DNA of 23,595 nucleotides from Desulfurellales bacterium (lineage in GTDB: Bacteria > Campylobacterota_A > Desulfurellia > Desulfurellales > Hippeaceae): positions 1-23,595 of the forward strand of contig JALTDI010000141.1 in assembly GCA_027074255.1 (NCBI GenBank). Reading direction: 5' to 3'. Below, piece by piece: positions 15,915 to 23,266 of this stretch. A model generated the notes under the pieces. That model did no database searches and was not told the origin of the DNA. It saw only the letters and a list, made by a program, of their open reading frames with translations. The translations under genes and the position numbers were made by a program. Each line of letters opens with the position of its first letter. Position 1 is the first letter of the stretch.

Positions 15915-16093
15915 TACTCTTCTGGTGTAATGACTTCTCTGTCTTTATAGTATCCGCAAGATGGGCATACCCTATGAGGCAGCTTGTATTCTCCGCAGTT
16001 CGGGCATTTAGACAACGCAACACCTTTTAATTTTTTATGCGTTGCTCTCTTGGCAGCCCTCGAATGAGAAGATTTCCTTTTTGGTTGAGCCAT
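15914..16093 (-). CDS. rpmF: 50S ribosomal protein L32 (zinc-binding form)
   Basis: A 59-residue basic protein, short enough to be missed by length cut-offs. It begins MAQPKRKSSHSRAAKRATHK, the standard L32 N-terminus, and has a four-cysteine zinc ribbon at Cys30, Cys33, Cys43 and Cys46 (SKCPNCGEYKLPH, then RVCPSCGYYKDREV). All four cysteines are kept, so this is the zinc-binding form rather than the cysteine-free paralogue that some bacteria make under zinc limitation. It lies between ndk and plsX and overlaps plsX by one base. The DUF177/YceD gene that often precedes rpmF is not present here. ACTCC/GGAGT before the ATG gives a good ribosome-binding site. Confidence 0.95.
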   Translation of the reverse strand: MAQPKRKSSHSRAAKRATHKKLKGVALSKCPNCGEYKLPHRVCPSCGYYKDREVITPEE

Positions 16094-16115
16094 TTTTTAC
16101 TCCTTTATATATTAA

Positions 16116-16535
16116 TTATTGCAGTATCTCTAATGCGTTGAAGAAATAACCTATTTCAAAATCAGCTGATTCCAATGAATCCGAACCGTGTACGGCGTTT
16201 CGCTCAATATCAGTGGCAAACATTGCTCTGAGTGTTCCCTTACTTGCTTCTTTCGGGTTTGTTGCTCCCATGAGTTCCCTATAATCGGCTACGGCGTTTT
16301 CCTTTTCCAAGACCATCGCAATAATAGGGCCCTCCGACATAAACGTGCATAGTGATTCATAAAAAGGCCTTTCTTTATGAACTATATAAAATCCTTCCGC
16401 CTGTTTTTTTGTGAGCTTTATTTTTTTCATAGCTACTATGGAAAAGCCCTTTTCTTCAAGAATGTCAATAACCTTTCCCGCATTTCTATTACTTACGCAA
16501 TCCGGTTTTATAATGGATAATGTTCTTTCCTTCAC
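16116..16535 (-). CDS. ndk: Nucleoside diphosphate kinase
   Basis: Balances nucleoside triphosphate pools by moving the gamma-phosphate through a phosphohistidine. The active-site His116 lies in the family motif NAVHGSDS, and the N-terminal ERTLSIIKPDCV and the Lys in IIKPD are conserved. The length of 139 residues is standard. The ATG overlaps the stop of the upstream zinc-ribbon gene by 4 bases. A 22-base gap separates it from rpmF. Confidence 0.97.
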   Translation of the reverse strand: MKERTLSIIKPDCVSNRNAGKVIDILEEKGFSIVAMKKIKLTKKQAEGFYIVHKERPFYESLCTFMSEGPIIAMVLEKENAVADYRELMGATNPKEASKGTLRAMFATDIERNAVHGSDSLESADFEIGYFFNALEILQ

Positions 16536-16819
16536 GATTTTACATCCCCCTTTGTATTATTCGTACTATTTTTTGTTTTTTGCGTTTTATCCGATACTGT
16601 TGCATTTTTTGGTAAATCCTTTTGTTTATTTGAGTTGTTTTTGTAATCGGTTACATACCATCCGTTTCCTTTTAGCATAAAAGACGTTGGTGATATAAGT
16701 TTATGTATTCCTCCTTCCTTTTTACAGTTGGGACAGATACGAGGAGGTTCCTCGTTTATTTTTTGTAATAGCTGAAATTTATGCGAACAAAATTTGCATT
16801 CATACTCATAAATAGGCAT
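16532..16819 (-). CDS. FmdB-type zinc-ribbon protein
   Basis: A 95-residue protein with an N-terminal CxxC...CxxC zinc ribbon: Cys8, Cys11, Cys29 and Cys32, in the setting MPIYEYECKFCSHKF and RICPNC. This is the FmdB/CxxC_CXXC_SSSS regulatory protein family, first noted beside formamidase genes and proposed to be regulatory. Its real role is unknown. The family core covers about the first 60 residues (to KLISPTSFMLKGNGWY). The remainder is a Lys/Asn/Thr-rich, low-complexity tail that is probably disordered. It is co-transcribed between the yggU-family gene and ndk. Confidence 0.85.
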   Translation of the reverse strand: MPIYEYECKFCSHKFQLLQKINEEPPRICPNCKKEGGIHKLISPTSFMLKGNGWYVTDYKNNSNKQKDLPKNATVSDKTQKTKNSTNNTKGDVKS

Positions 16820-16824
16820 TACGT

Positions 16825-17082
16825 TTACCCTCCAAGCAGATCAATAATGTTTTTTTCGCTGATGCAATTTATTTCGACTTTTTTTAACCTCGATTTGGAG
16901 CCTTTCAGTATGCTGATACAGCTTTTTGCTATACCGAGCTGTTTTGCTAAAAACTCCATCAATGCTCTGTTTGCTTTTCCCTCAATAGGTTGCTGGCTAA
17001 CGGCTATATGCCAATAGCCGTCTTTAAAACCCATTATTGAGTTCCGCTTCGCACCCGGTTTTATTTTGATGTTAATCACCAT
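16825..17082 (-). CDS. DUF167 (YggU) family protein
   Basis: A small 85-residue protein of the conserved DUF167/YggU family, with the pattern IKIKPGAKRNSI near the start, VSQQPIEGKANRALMEFLA in the middle and SILKGSKSRLKKVEI toward the end. Family members are common and structurally solved, but have no established biochemical function. It is the first gene of the operon that runs to fabF, preceded by a weak GGCGG ribosome-binding site and a plausible promoter. Five bases separate it from the FmdB-type gene. Confidence 0.88.
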   Translation of the reverse strand: MVINIKIKPGAKRNSIMGFKDGYWHIAVSQQPIEGKANRALMEFLAKQLGIAKSCISILKGSKSRLKKVEINCISEKNIIDLLGG

Positions 17083-17110
17083 AGTTAAGCCGCCTTATCA
17101 AAGCTCAAAG

Positions 17111-17139
17111 AACTTAGCATACCTTGTTTAAACAGTCAA
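17111..17139 (-). promoter_or_regulatory. Probable promoter of the yggU-to-fabF operon
   Basis: On the minus strand TTGACT (17134-17139) is followed by 17 bases and TAAGTT (17111-17116), which is preceded directly by TGC, an extended -10 element that can offset a weak -10. It lies about 30 bases before the first start codon. It is the best candidate in the 191-base divergent gap. No FapR-like palindrome was recognised beside it. Confidence 0.4.
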
Positions 17140-17217
17140 CTTTTTTATCCTGTTTATACCTATAAGCGCAAAAATTTTTTCCAAAAGAATAACCTATCTA
17201 ACAGTTATTTTAAAATA

Positions 17218-17246
17218 TTGAAAACAACTGTACTTTTATATACAAT
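17218..17246 (+). promoter_or_regulatory. Sigma70-type promoter for the secreted-protein gene
   Basis: TTGAAA (17218-17223) is followed by exactly 17 bases and TACAAT (17241-17246), each one mismatch from consensus. Transcription would start near 17253, about 20 bases before the ATG, just ahead of the GAGGAGG ribosome-binding site (about 17262-17268). Confidence 0.6.
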
Positions 17247-17273
17247 GATAAAAATATCGCAGAGGAGGCTGGC

Positions 17274-17783
17274 ATGAAAAAAATTCATATTTTTGTGGTT
17301 TTTTGTGCTCTTTTTGTTTTTTCATCAATGTCCTATGCTCAAATGCCGTCGTATAAAAAGGTGTGCGGCGCTATACAAGATTTAAACGGATGGCAGCTTG
17401 CAGAAAAATGCAGCGGAACAAATATGTCAGGCACATCTGTGGGCAGCGTCGTTATTGCGTCAAAGAGATTTATCAAACAGGACAAAGAAATTGAGCTGAG
17501 TGTTTTTTCCGGTATGCAGGCAATGGCGAGCTGGGGTATGTTTAAATCTAACCTGTCCATAGAAAACAATGAAAACCTTTTAAAGACCTTGACCATTCAG
17601 GGCTATAAAGGCGGTGTTTCCTATGACAAAAAAGAGCATAGCGGAGTGGTTTATATCTGTATAAAACATGCGGGGAACGGCTGTATGGTTCTTTTTGCTC
17701 TAAAATTTAACAATATGGGATACAAGAAAGCTTTGGGCATAGTGAAAGATTATAACCTTAAAAATATAGAGAGCATATTCTAA
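17274..17783 (+). CDS. Secreted or periplasmic protein of unknown function
   Basis: Not recognised. A clear Sec signal peptide covers residues 1-22: a KK n-region, a hydrophobic core, and a likely cleavage after SYA. The mature part has about 147 residues and four cysteines (Cys31, Cys46, Cys129, Cys137), enough for two disulfides after export. It contains a DLNGWQLAEKC stretch and alternates short hydrophobic beta-like strands (GSVVIASKRF, ELSVFSG, VVYICIKH, CMVLFALKF) with a helical tail, suggesting a small mixed alpha/beta domain. There is no lipobox and no membrane helix after the signal, so periplasmic or secreted location is inferred. It has its own strong promoter and an excellent ribosome-binding site. 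The next gene in the same direction is a transporter 65 bases on, possibly co-transcribed. Confidence 0.75.
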   Translation: MKKIHIFVVFCALFVFSSMSYAQMPSYKKVCGAIQDLNGWQLAEKCSGTNMSGTSVGSVVIASKRFIKQDKEIELSVFSGMQAMASWGMFKSNLSIENNENLLKTLTIQGYKGGVSYDKKEHSGVVYICIKHAGNGCMVLFALKFNNMGYKKALGIVKDYNLKNIESIF

Positions 17784-17848
17784 TTTTATAGAATTCTCAC
17801 AAAAGAAGATTTGCAGTAATTCTTTATATTTAGGAGCTCTGATAAATA

Positions 17849-18772
17849 ATGAGTAGCACATTAGTTCTCTTTCTGCTTTTTTTAACGACATTTGTATGGG
17901 GTGTTGGATTTCCTATCTCAAAAATAGGTATAGAATACGTACCACCTTTCACATATGCCTTCATAAGATTTTTTATTACATCAGTTCTGTTTATGATTAT
18001 CGTATCGAGAAGACAAAAACATATTATGAGAAATTTAAAACAGCACTTTATAGGTCTTTCCGTGATGGGGCTGAGCGGTATAACCGCATACAATTTTTTT
18101 TATCTGTATTCACTCAAGTTGACACTTGCTTCAAATTCCGTTTTGATAGCGGCATTTAACCCTATTATCACGACAATTATAGCCTCCATTTTCTTAAAGG
18201 AAAAAATAAATGTTTATATGTGGACGGGTATTGTCGTATCTTTCTTCGGTGTTTTGATAATTATCAGCGAAGGCTCTTTGTATGCGATTTTGCATCTCTC
18301 TTTCAATACGGGTGATTTGTTTATGCTTGCAGCCACAATTTTATGGGCTATATACTCTGTTGCAGGTAAAAAGCTCATAAACAGTATAGGGCATTCACAG
18401 TCGGTTGCGCTTTCCACTCTTTTGGGCACAATATATTTGATTCCTTTCATATTTTTGGAGGGCGGCAATAAAAATATACTGTCCTATCCTCTCGCTGCCT
18501 GGGGAAGTATCTTGTATATGGCGTTTTTGGCTACATTCTTCGCATATAGCGCATGGTATAAAGGAGTGGAGTATTTCGGCGCATCAAAAACAAGCATATT
18601 TGTAAACCTTGTCCCTGTTTTCGGTGTGTTAGCATCTTCGTTAATTTTAAAAGAGAAAATATCGTTAATTGTGATTCTGGGCGGTGTTTTGGTGATAGCG
18701 GGTGTAATAATAACAAACAAAACCAAAGAATCTCTTTATAGCAGACACAGGAGGGCTGCAAAAGGAGCTTAG
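17849..18772 (+). CDS. EamA-family (DMT superfamily) transporter
   Basis: An inner-membrane protein of 307 residues with about ten hydrophobic helices in two EamA repeats, roughly residues 6-140 and 150-290. The first repeat opens with FVWGVGFPISKIGIEYVPPF and contains LASNSVLIAAFNPIITTI. The second contains FGASKTSIFVNLVPVFGVL and SSLILKEKIS, both typical DMT patterns. Relatives export amino acids, metabolites or drugs, so the substrate is unknown. The ribosome-binding site is weak: an AGGAG lies about 12 bases before the ATG. The C-terminus is a short basic cytosolic tail. No terminator is obvious after it. Confidence 0.9.
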   Translation: MSSTLVLFLLFLTTFVWGVGFPISKIGIEYVPPFTYAFIRFFITSVLFMIIVSRRQKHIMRNLKQHFIGLSVMGLSGITAYNFFYLYSLKLTLASNSVLIAAFNPIITTIIASIFLKEKINVYMWTGIVVSFFGVLIIISEGSLYAILHLSFNTGDLFMLAATILWAIYSVAGKKLINSIGHSQSVALSTLLGTIYLIPFIFLEGGNKNILSYPLAAWGSILYMAFLATFFAYSAWYKGVEYFGASKTSIFVNLVPVFGVLASSLILKEKISLIVILGGVLVIAGVIITNKTKESLYSRHRRAAKGA

Positions 18773-18800
18773 CCGAACTTTATTGTTTCTACTTTTTTGC

Positions 18801-18829
18801 TTGATATTAAATGATAATTGATTTAGAAT
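18801..18829 (+). promoter_or_regulatory. Sigma70-type promoter upstream of the unknown gene and EF-G-like gene
   Basis: TTGATA (18801-18806) is followed by 17 bases and TAGAAT (18824-18829), a good match at ideal spacing. It lies about 63 bases before the ATG at 18893, in the 120-base gap after the transporter gene. Confidence 0.5.
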
Positions 18830-18892
18830 ATTGAAGTAAAGTATGGATGTTTAACAAGGTTTTATACAAAACGAAAGAAAGGAGTTTTGCCG

Positions 18893-19513
18893 ATGGAAAC
18901 ACTTACTATTTGCGTGCCGTTTTTTGCCCTCCCGGGCCTTTCTGATGCCTGCAGCCCTCTTGTAGGAAACCAAAATCTTATTCTAAGGGATATTTTAGGT
19001 CTTAATCCTTTTAAAAAGGGTGATTACGAAAATGGACCCTATCTTGAAGGGTTTAATTTAGACGATAAAATGGACTATGTGTTTTATTTCAGGGAAGTTG
19101 AGAAAATATTGGAAAAAAAGGAGTATGACAAGATATACGTACTCTTTAGGGCAATTTTTAAACCCTACAAAAAAGAAACTCAGCATTTAACAATCGGATA
19201 CTATCTTGTTGATAATACACAAGGTACGGAGATAGCCCCGGGTGTGTATTCCATTACGGGCATAGAGGGACATTTTGTTGATTATAAAGATGCCTTTGAC
19301 ATAACAGATACTATAGTCGGATACAATTTGCAGGATTCTATTATGAAAAGCAACAGCGAAAATCATCCTGAATATAAAGATATGATAGCCGAATGGTTTG
19401 AACATATTAGAACAAAAGAAAATAAATTAGAGGAATATATACAAAGAAGCAGAATTTTAAGAGCAAAAAGAACGCAGAAAGAATTTAGACAACAACTGAA
19501 AGACTGCCTATAA
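18893..19513 (+). CDS. Unrecognised protein of 206 residues, co-transcribed with an EF-G-like gene
   Basis: I do not recognise this family. The start is the ATG at 18893, with AAAGGAG 8 bases upstream. A TTG two codons earlier is too close to that site. No signal peptide or clear transmembrane helix is visible, so it is probably cytosolic. The N-terminus is moderately hydrophobic (TICVPFFALPGLSDACSPL). The middle is mixed alpha/beta with many aromatic residues and a GVYSITGIEGHFVDYKDAFD stretch. The last 30 residues are a highly charged helix rich in Lys, Arg, Glu and Gln (KLEEYIQRSRILRAKRTQKE), possibly a coiled coil or RNA-contacting segment. Only 29 bases separate it from the EF-G-like gene and a good promoter precedes it, so the two probably form one transcript. 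Confidence 0.75.
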   Translation: METLTICVPFFALPGLSDACSPLVGNQNLILRDILGLNPFKKGDYENGPYLEGFNLDDKMDYVFYFREVEKILEKKEYDKIYVLFRAIFKPYKKETQHLTIGYYLVDNTQGTEIAPGVYSITGIEGHFVDYKDAFDITDTIVGYNLQDSIMKSNSENHPEYKDMIAEWFEHIRTKENKLEEYIQRSRILRAKRTQKEFRQQLKDCL

Positions 19514-19542
19514 AAATTATTAGGAACGGAGGTATTTTTTAT

Positions 19543-21549
19543 ATGGGAGCAGATATTGATAAAAAAAGAGTTGTAGCTGTATGCGGAAGCGGGGGATGTG
19601 GTAAAACAACTCTTGTTGAAGACATACTGTTTACAACAGGGAAAACAAGTAGAAAAGGTTCAACCGATAAGGGAAATACGGTAATGGATTTTGATTCGGA
19701 GGAGATGGAAAGGAAAATATCTTTGCAGCTTTCCGTAGGTCATACTCAGTGGAATAAGCACCTTTTGTATTTTATTGATACTCCGGGTTACCACAATTTT
19801 ATAGCTGACGCTTTATGCGGTATAATGGCCTCTGACTCGGTTCTTATGCTTATTGATGCAAAAGACGGCTCTAAGGCACAGACCGAACGGCTTTTCGATG
19901 AGGTTAAAAAAGAAAATAAACCTCTTATCTTCTTTTTAAATGGTTTGGATAAAGAGGATATAGACTTAGATAGGGCCATAAATTCAATAAAAAAGGATTT
20001 GACGGAAAAGGCTTTTCTGCTGCAGCTTCCGATAGTGGAGGATAATAATTTCGTAGGATACATCGACATACTGAATCACAAGGCATTTGATTATGAAAAG
20101 GGCGAGATAGAAATACCATCTAATTTTAAAGACGCAGCAGAAGAGAGGTATATGGAGCTTGTAGAGGAAATTTCCACATACGATGACGAATTGATGGAGA
20201 AGTATTTAGAGGGTGAAGAGTTAGATAAAAATCAGCTAAATGAAACCTTAAAAAAGGCTGTTTGGTCTGCCTCATTCTATCCTATTTTTGTAGGTTCTTC
20301 ATTGAAAGGCCTCGGCAGTAAAGAACTGCTTGATGGCATGGTTGATTTATTGCCCCCGCCCGAGGAGAAGTATAACGAGCCTGCTGCATTGGTGTTTAAA
20401 ACCTATAACGACCCTCAGTTGGGTAAAATGAGTTTGCTGAGAGTGTGCTCGGGTGAATTCAAATCCGATTCAAACTATTTTAACGTTAATAAAGACCAGG
20501 AAGAAAGGCTCGGTTCTTTACAGAGCGTGCAGGGGAAATCGCTTTCAAAGGTGGAAGGAGCATCAGCAGGAGACATTGCTGCGGTTGCCAAATTAAAGGT
20601 TACGCAAACAGGAGACACAATAGCGAATAAAGGCTCCTCGATAAAATGTGATTTCATAGAAATGCCTCTGCCTTTCATATCCTATGCTGTTTATGGGACA
20701 TCAAAGGGGGACGAAGAAAAATTGGGAGCGGCTATTAACAAGGTTATAGAATCCGACCCAAGTTTGAAATTTGAAAGAAACAGCGAAACAAAAGAATTCA
20801 TTTTGACAGGTATGGGTGCAATGCATCTTGAAGTAACAGCATCAAAACTTAAAAATAAGTTTGGTGTCCAGGCCATGCTCAAGCTGCCCAAGATTGCCTA
20901 TAAGGAGACTATCAAAGGAAAAACTCAATCTCACGGAAGATACAAGAAACAGACAGGCGGTCACGGCCAGTTCGGCGACTGCATTATTGAGATAGAGCCG
21001 CTTCAAAGAGGCGGCGGTTTTGAGTTTGTTGATATGGTTGTGGGAGGGGCAATACCGAGGCAGTTCATACCGTCTGTTGAAAAAGGCATAAAGGCGGCCA
21101 TGGAACATGGTGTTTTGGCCGGATACCCTATGATAGACATAAGAATAAAACTCATTGACGGTTCTTACCACCCTGTTGATTCAAGTGACCTTGCTTTTCA
21201 GATGGCCGGTTCAATAGCATTTAAAGACGGTGTTGAGAAATGTAAACCGGTACTGCTTGAACCTATTGCGGAAATGGAAGTCTATGTACCCGACGATAAT
21301 ATGGGAGATGTAATAGGTGATTTAAATTCAAGAAGGGGCAGGGTGCTCGGTATGGAGCCGTATGCCGACAAAAAAGGGTATCAGACAATCAAGGTTCTTG
21401 TCCCGCAAGCCGAGATTCTTGAATATGCACCTTCCCTGCGGTCTATAACGGGCGGCAAGGGATTTTTTACCTATCACTTTTCAGTTTATGAGGAGGTTCC
21501 TTCTCAAATAGCACAGAAGATAATAGAAGAAGCAAAATCCGAAGAGTAA
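19543..21549 (+). CDS. Elongation factor G-like protein (EF-G2 type) with a divergent G-domain
   Basis: A 668-residue relative of translocation factor EF-G with all five domains: a G-domain at about 1-280, then domains II to V. Domain IV is recognisable by KKQTGGHGQFGDCIIEIEP and YHPVDSSDLAFQMAGSIAF, keeping the tip histidine of that loop, and domain V by MGDVIGDLNSRRGRVLGME. The P-loop GSGGCGKT (15-22) is intact. Other GTPase motifs depart from canonical EF-G: the switch I RGITI is RKISL, the G3 DTPGH is DTPGY (Tyr83), and G4 NKxD is NGLD (133-136). A Tyr at the G3 position also occurs in EF-G-2 of Thermus thermophilus, placing this protein in that poorly understood paralogue group. The primary fusA in the str operon is outside the window. 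It has a GGAGG site 10 bases before the ATG and follows the unknown gene closely. Confidence 0.9.
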   Translation: MGADIDKKRVVAVCGSGGCGKTTLVEDILFTTGKTSRKGSTDKGNTVMDFDSEEMERKISLQLSVGHTQWNKHLLYFIDTPGYHNFIADALCGIMASDSVLMLIDAKDGSKAQTERLFDEVKKENKPLIFFLNGLDKEDIDLDRAINSIKKDLTEKAFLLQLPIVEDNNFVGYIDILNHKAFDYEKGEIEIPSNFKDAAEERYMELVEEISTYDDELMEKYLEGEELDKNQLNETLKKAVWSASFYPIFVGSSLKGLGSKELLDGMVDLLPPPEEKYNEPAALVFKTYNDPQLGKMSLLRVCSGEFKSDSNYFNVNKDQEERLGSLQSVQGKSLSKVEGASAGDIAAVAKLKVTQTGDTIANKGSSIKCDFIEMPLPFISYAVYGTSKGDEEKLGAAINKVIESDPSLKFERNSETKEFILTGMGAMHLEVTASKLKNKFGVQAMLKLPKIAYKETIKGKTQSHGRYKKQTGGHGQFGDCIIEIEPLQRGGGFEFVDMVVGGAIPRQFIPSVEKGIKAAMEHGVLAGYPMIDIRIKLIDGSYHPVDSSDLAFQMAGSIAFKDGVEKCKPVLLEPIAEMEVYVPDDNMGDVIGDLNSRRGRVLGMEPYADKKGYQTIKVLVPQAEILEYAPSLRSITGGKGFFTYHFSVYEEVPSQIAQKIIEEAKSEE

Positions 21550-21578
21550 AAAAACGGGCTTTAAAAGCCCGTTTTTTT
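21548..21578. terminator. Intrinsic terminator, probably bidirectional
   Basis: A GC-rich stem ACGGGCT/AGCCCGT (21554-21560 with 21566-21572) is flanked by a run of A on the left and a run of T on the right (21572-21578). It begins at the stop codon of the EF-G-like gene and can end that transcript. The A-run on the other side becomes a T-run on the minus strand, so it can also end the universal stress protein transcript arriving from the right. Confidence 0.88.
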
Positions 21579-21631
21579 ATTGCCTGATAAATGCTAAGAA
21601 TAAATATCGTATTATATCGAGCTTAAATTTA

Positions 21632-22078
21632 TTATTTGTTTAGTTTTATCTCTAAAACAGGTTTTGAAGATAATCTCATAACTTTTTCCGTTACACTTCC
21701 GAACATAAAACGTTCAAGAGCTCCTTTTCCATGAGCTCCCATAACGATCAAATCCATATTGTTCTTATCTGCAAACCCAACTATTTTTCTTGCGGCATCC
21801 CCAATCTCTATTACAACCTCAACATTTTCGTTTAAATCATAACGATTTCTAAAATGCTCTATCTCTTTGACTACATCCGCTCTCATTGAATTTATAATTT
21901 GAGAAGCCGGCAGCGACGGAACATATCCTATTGCCGATTGTATATCTGTTATACAGTGATATATATATAATGCCGCACCAAAGCGTTCCGAGAGCAGTTT
22001 TGCATATTTAAGCGCATATTCGGAGTTTTCAGAAAGGTCAACAGGGGCGAGAATTTTTTTAATGGCTATTCCGTCCAT
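21632..22078 (-). CDS. Universal stress protein (UspA family), ATP-binding type
   Basis: A 148-residue single Usp domain. It opens with KKILAPVDLSENSEYALKYA and ends with the nucleotide-binding pattern GxxGx9GS, read here as GAHGKGALERFMFGSVTEKV, so it belongs to the ATP-binding subgroup (MJ0577-like) rather than the non-binding UspA type. Such proteins are dimeric and cytosolic and are induced by starvation or stress, but individual functions are rarely known. It lies 10 bases after asd with a strong GAGGAGG ribosome-binding site, so it is probably transcribed with asd from the same promoter. Confidence 0.92.
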   Translation of the reverse strand: MDGIAIKKILAPVDLSENSEYALKYAKLLSERFGAALYIYHCITDIQSAIGYVPSLPASQIINSMRADVVKEIEHFRNRYDLNENVEVVIEIGDAARKIVGFADKNNMDLIVMGAHGKGALERFMFGSVTEKVMRLSSKPVLEIKLNK

Positions 22079-22088
22079 ACTTACCTCC

Positions 22089-23105
22089 TCAGGTTTGTTC
22101 GCTTTTTATAAGCGTTTCAGCTATCTGAACGGCATTCAAAGCCGCTCCTTTTCTAATTTGGTCACCGGCTATCCAAAATGATAACCAATTATCTCCATTC
22201 AAATCCTGCCTTATCCTGCCAACTTCGCAGTCATCTTTTCCGCTGACAAACAGAGGCATCGGATAAACCGAGTTTTTTATATCGTCAACCACCTTAACGC
22301 CTGGGAAACTGTCTATAAGTTTTTCGGCTTTTTTCGGGTCGATTCTGTCTTCCAATTCAACTGTTACGGCTTCTGAGTGAGCTCTGAATACCGGGAGTCT
22401 TACGCATGTGGCTGAAATCTTTATATCATCATCGTGCAGTATTTTTCTTGTCTCGTTTACCATTTTCATTTCTTCTTTCGTGTAGCTGTTATCCATAAAA
22501 ACATCAACCTGGGGTATAACATTAAACATAAGTTGATAAGGAAATTTTTCAACAGGCATTTCTTTGTTATTTACCCAGGCTTTTGCCTGCTCTTCCAACT
22601 CTTGCATAGCCTTTGCTCCGGCGCCTGATGCTGCCTGATAGGTCGATACGATAATTCTTTTAACCCTTGAATAATTATGAAGCGGTTTTATTGCCATAAG
22701 CATTATTATTGTTGTGCAGTTCGGATTGGCTATTATACCGTTATGCCTGAATATATCCTCCGGATTAATTTCAGGTATAACCAAAGGTGTATTCTCATCC
22801 ATTCTAAATGCCGAGCTGTTATCAATAACAACCGCCCCGTCTTCAACAGCGTAGTGCGCAAACTCCCTGCTCCTTGATGCACCGGCGCTAAAAAGAGCAA
22901 TGTCTATGTTTTTAAAGGAATCTTTCGTCATTTTCTCAACCGTATATTCTTTATCTTTAAAGGTTATTTTTTTACCAGCGGATCTTTCTGATGCCAATAA
23001 TTTTAATTCGTCAATGGGAAAATCTCTTTCTTCTAAAATGTTTAACATTTCTTGCCCTACGGCTCCTGTGGCTCCTGCAACGGCAACGTTGTACAATTTT
23101 GTCAT
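22089..23105 (-). CDS. asd: Aspartate-semialdehyde dehydrogenase
   Basis: Reduces aspartyl phosphate to aspartate semialdehyde with NADPH, the branch step toward lysine, diaminopimelate, threonine, methionine and isoleucine. The NADP-binding GATGAVG is at residues 11-17, the nucleophile Cys130 in NPNCTTI, and the catalytic His near 246 in VFRAHSEAV. TYQAASGAGAKAM is also typical. The length of 338 residues fits the usual bacterial type. AGGAGG precedes the ATG, and a near-consensus promoter lies about 130 bases upstream. No lysine riboswitch was recognised in that leader. No other gene of the pathway is nearby. Confidence 0.95.
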   Translation of the reverse strand: MTKLYNVAVAGATGAVGQEMLNILEERDFPIDELKLLASERSAGKKITFKDKEYTVEKMTKDSFKNIDIALFSAGASRSREFAHYAVEDGAVVIDNSSAFRMDENTPLVIPEINPEDIFRHNGIIANPNCTTIIMLMAIKPLHNYSRVKRIIVSTYQAASGAGAKAMQELEEQAKAWVNNKEMPVEKFPYQLMFNVIPQVDVFMDNSYTKEEMKMVNETRKILHDDDIKISATCVRLPVFRAHSEAVTVELEDRIDPKKAEKLIDSFPGVKVVDDIKNSVYPMPLFVSGKDDCEVGRIRQDLNGDNWLSFWIAGDQIRKGAALNAVQIAETLIKSEQT

Positions 23106-23231
23106 TAAAATATCCTCCTCACGAAAATAAACTTCTAAGTTTTAAAGTCTGCGTATAAAAACTCCAAAGATGGAATTTGTCGGCTTTTGAAACCATTTTC
23201 TGTTGATACCCTACACATCAAAAGTGTGCTT

Positions 23232-23260
23232 AGAATACTTAAAGAACAGGCGTATGTCAA
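23232..23260 (-). promoter_or_regulatory. Sigma70-type promoter of the asd-usp unit
   Basis: On the minus strand a perfect TTGACA (23255-23260) is followed by 17 bases and TATTCT (23232-23237). It lies just past the pth stop codon and would give a leader of about 120 bases before the asd ATG. The leader contains a weak hairpin (23160-23166 with 23171-23177). Confidence 0.6.
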
Positions 23261-23266
23261 TATACT

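Noticed and set aside
17188..17209. Inverted repeat AATAAC-10-GTTATT in the divergent gap before the secreted-protein gene
   Set aside because: The arms are only 6 bp and AT-rich, with mismatches beyond. Not distinguishable from chance, although it lies just upstream of a -35 box.
17790..17823. AGAATT...AATTCT hairpin between the secreted-protein gene and the transporter, considered as a terminator
   Set aside because: The stem is 6 bp, AT-only, with a loop of over 20 bases and no adjacent T-run.
23117..23205. A 27-codon ORF inside the asd leader, considered as an attenuator leader peptide
   Set aside because: It has no ribosome-binding site and no run of Lys, Thr, Met or Ile codons that would sense a product of the pathway.
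23106..23237. Lysine riboswitch upstream of asd
   Set aside because: The gap is too short for the roughly 170-base L-box, and none of its conserved helices or junctions could be recognised.
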